From positions 62,001 to 126,000 of the forward strand of contig JAFDGA010000001.1 in assembly GCA_019309545.1 (NCBI GenBank): a stretch of DNA of 64,000 nt. The letters are read 5' to 3'. Positions 63,193-64,000 of the stretch are shown in pieces; the stretch's first letter is position 1; each line of letters opens with the position of its first letter. Made by a program: the position numbers and the translations under genes. Below the pieces are notes generated by a model. It was not told the DNA's origin and did not search any database. It saw only the letters and a program-made list of their open reading frames with translations. Origin of the DNA: Deltaproteobacteria bacterium. GTDB taxonomy: Bacteria; Desulfobacterota; Desulfobaccia; Desulfobaccales; Desulfobaccaceae.

Positions 63193-64000
63193 TTAGTGAC
63201 CAGGCTGGGCTATCGGCAGATACAGACCGAAGGTGGCACCCTGACCAGGCAGATTTTCTAGAAAGATATTCCCCCGATGTTCCCAAAGGATGCGTTCGGC
63301 AATGGTTAAATCCATGCCAATTTTAGCCGGGTTGGTGCTGAAAAAGGGATTAAAGATAAAAGGCCGATCTTCGGGGCGGATGCCGCCGCCGGTATCAATG
63401 ACTTCGATCATCAGCCAGTGTAAACCTACACTAGTACGCAAGGTCAAGGTTCCGCCTCCCGGCATGGCCTCCAGGGCATTACGGATCAGGCTGGCCAAGG
63501 CCCGGATGATCAGGCGCCGATCAAGGTAGTGTTGATAATCTGGCGGTAGATTATTTTCGAAAATCAGCTTGACGCCCTGATTTTTGGCCATCTCGGCAAA
63601 AGGCGCGGCCGCCTCGGTCACCACCTCCACCACTTCCTCTGGCAGCAACACCGGTTCCGGTAATTCACAGAATTCCTGAACCCGTTGGACAAGTTTTTCC
63701 AGCCGTTCCGCACTGTCAATGATATATTTGATATACGATTGCAGTTGTTCATCACCGGGCAGCTTGCGGGCCAATCGGTGGGCAAAGCCGCCAATGGTCA
63801 TCACCGGATTGCGCAACTCATGGGCTACTCCCTGGGAGATGCGGGTTAAAGACATAAGGCCTAACTGATAGAGGCGTTTCAGTTCGTTTATCAGTTTCCG
63901 TTCCTGCTCCCGTAAAGCATAGAGCTCGGACTGATCGTGAAGCAGCACCGACACCGCCAGCACCTGACCATGATGATCCGGGTTCTCGAGATAAGAGGTA
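63193..64000 (-). CDS. Sensor histidine kinase, partial at window edge
   Basis: The last 268 residues of a kinase whose start is outside the window. The visible part begins at the end of a PAS-like domain (ENPDHHGQVLAVSVLLHDQSE), then a coiled linker, the HisKA helix with phospho-His in GVAHELRNPV, and the ATPase domain (NALEAMPGG, IDTGGGIRPED, ERILWEHRGNIF). The G2 box is a bit weak (IGMDLTIAERI). No response regulator gene is in the window. Confidence 0.85.
   Translation of the reverse strand, partial: TSYLENPDHHGQVLAVSVLLHDQSELYALREQERKLINELKRLYQLGLMSLTRISQGVAHELRNPVMTIGGFAHRLARKLPGDEQLQSYIKYIIDSAERLEKLVQRVQEFCELPEPVLLPEEVVEVVTEAAAPFAEMAKNQGVKLIFENNLPPDYQHYLDRRLIIRALASLIRNALEAMPGGGTLTLRTSVGLHWLMIEVIDTGGGIRPEDRPFIFNPFFSTNPAKIGMDLTIAERILWEHRGNIFLENLPGQGATFGLYLPIAQPGH

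Overview
The window reads as chromosomal DNA of a strictly anaerobic, Gram-negative, deltaproteobacterial-type bacterium, plausibly a sulfate reducer or syntroph of the Desulfobacca type (inference; no rRNA or dsr gene is present to fix taxonomy). The Gram-negative envelope shows in BamD, an Mla-type MCE protein, CMP-KDO synthetase, dTDP-rhamnose genes and many lipoproteins. Anaerobic one-carbon metabolism shows in a Ni-Fe CO dehydrogenase with its ferredoxin, formate-tetrahydrofolate ligase, an NfnAB-like pair, a tungsten aldehyde ferredoxin oxidoreductase and a diheme-type fumarate reductase/succinate dehydrogenase.

Layout. 1-4.2 kb: lipid-transport MCE protein and TPR lipoprotein, divergent from a SERCA-like Ca2+ ATPase. 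4.2-6.4 kb: a compact leftward cassette of DUF5661, a lysozyme-like protein, a helical protein and a lipoprotein. 6.5-14.2 kb: mixed single genes (GNAT, HDAC-fold protein, 10-formyl-THF hydrolase-like protein, sirtuin, cysteine-rich protein, NAPE-PLD-like lipoprotein, family-4 uracil-DNA glycosylase) separated by GC-rich hairpin repeats. 14.2-20 kb: clpB, kdsB, a TPR/TatT-like protein, bioA. 20.2-23.8 kb: a two-component pair with an altered sigma-54 contact loop. 23.9-26.4 kb: rfbB, rfbD and an rfbC-like gene. 26.5-30.2 kb: a broken ORF, a cyclic-nucleotide-binding protein, AOR, TlpA. 30.3-35.3 kb: frdCAB with a DsrE-like protein and a cyclase/TPR protein. 35.4-39.4 kb: uppP, a truncated TauE/SafE gene, a metallo-beta-lactamase-fold protein, gatA and gatC. 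39.7-46.1 kb: split transketolase, two overlapping S41 proteases (the first lacking its catalytic residues) and nadE. 46.5-48.7 kb: bamD, trxB, trxA. 48.8-57.3 kb: the carbon/electron block, cooF-cooS-Fe-S protein leftward and fhs, nfnA, nfnB rightward. 57.5-61.4 kb: rlmE, an AT-rich insert with vapBC, then yebC-ruvC-ruvA. 61.5-64 kb: a zinc-ribbon protein, a C45 acyltransferase/hydrolase and the end of a histidine kinase.

The 48.8-57.3 kb block is the functional core. CooS/CooF would deliver or take electrons at the CO/CO2 level, Fhs activates formate on tetrahydrofolate, and NfnAB would balance ferredoxin, NADH and NADPH. The 10-formyl-THF hydrolase-like protein, the fumarate reductase and AOR fit the same metabolism. 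The most distinctive observations are the inactive/active S41 pair, a 2Fe-2S/4Fe-4S/zinc-ribbon protein in the CO dehydrogenase operon, a perfect 16-bp palindrome plus UUCG hairpins ahead of nfnA, a dispersed repeat family, and an AT-rich insertion that left two gene stumps at its junction. No tRNA, rRNA, CRISPR array, transposase or integrase was seen.
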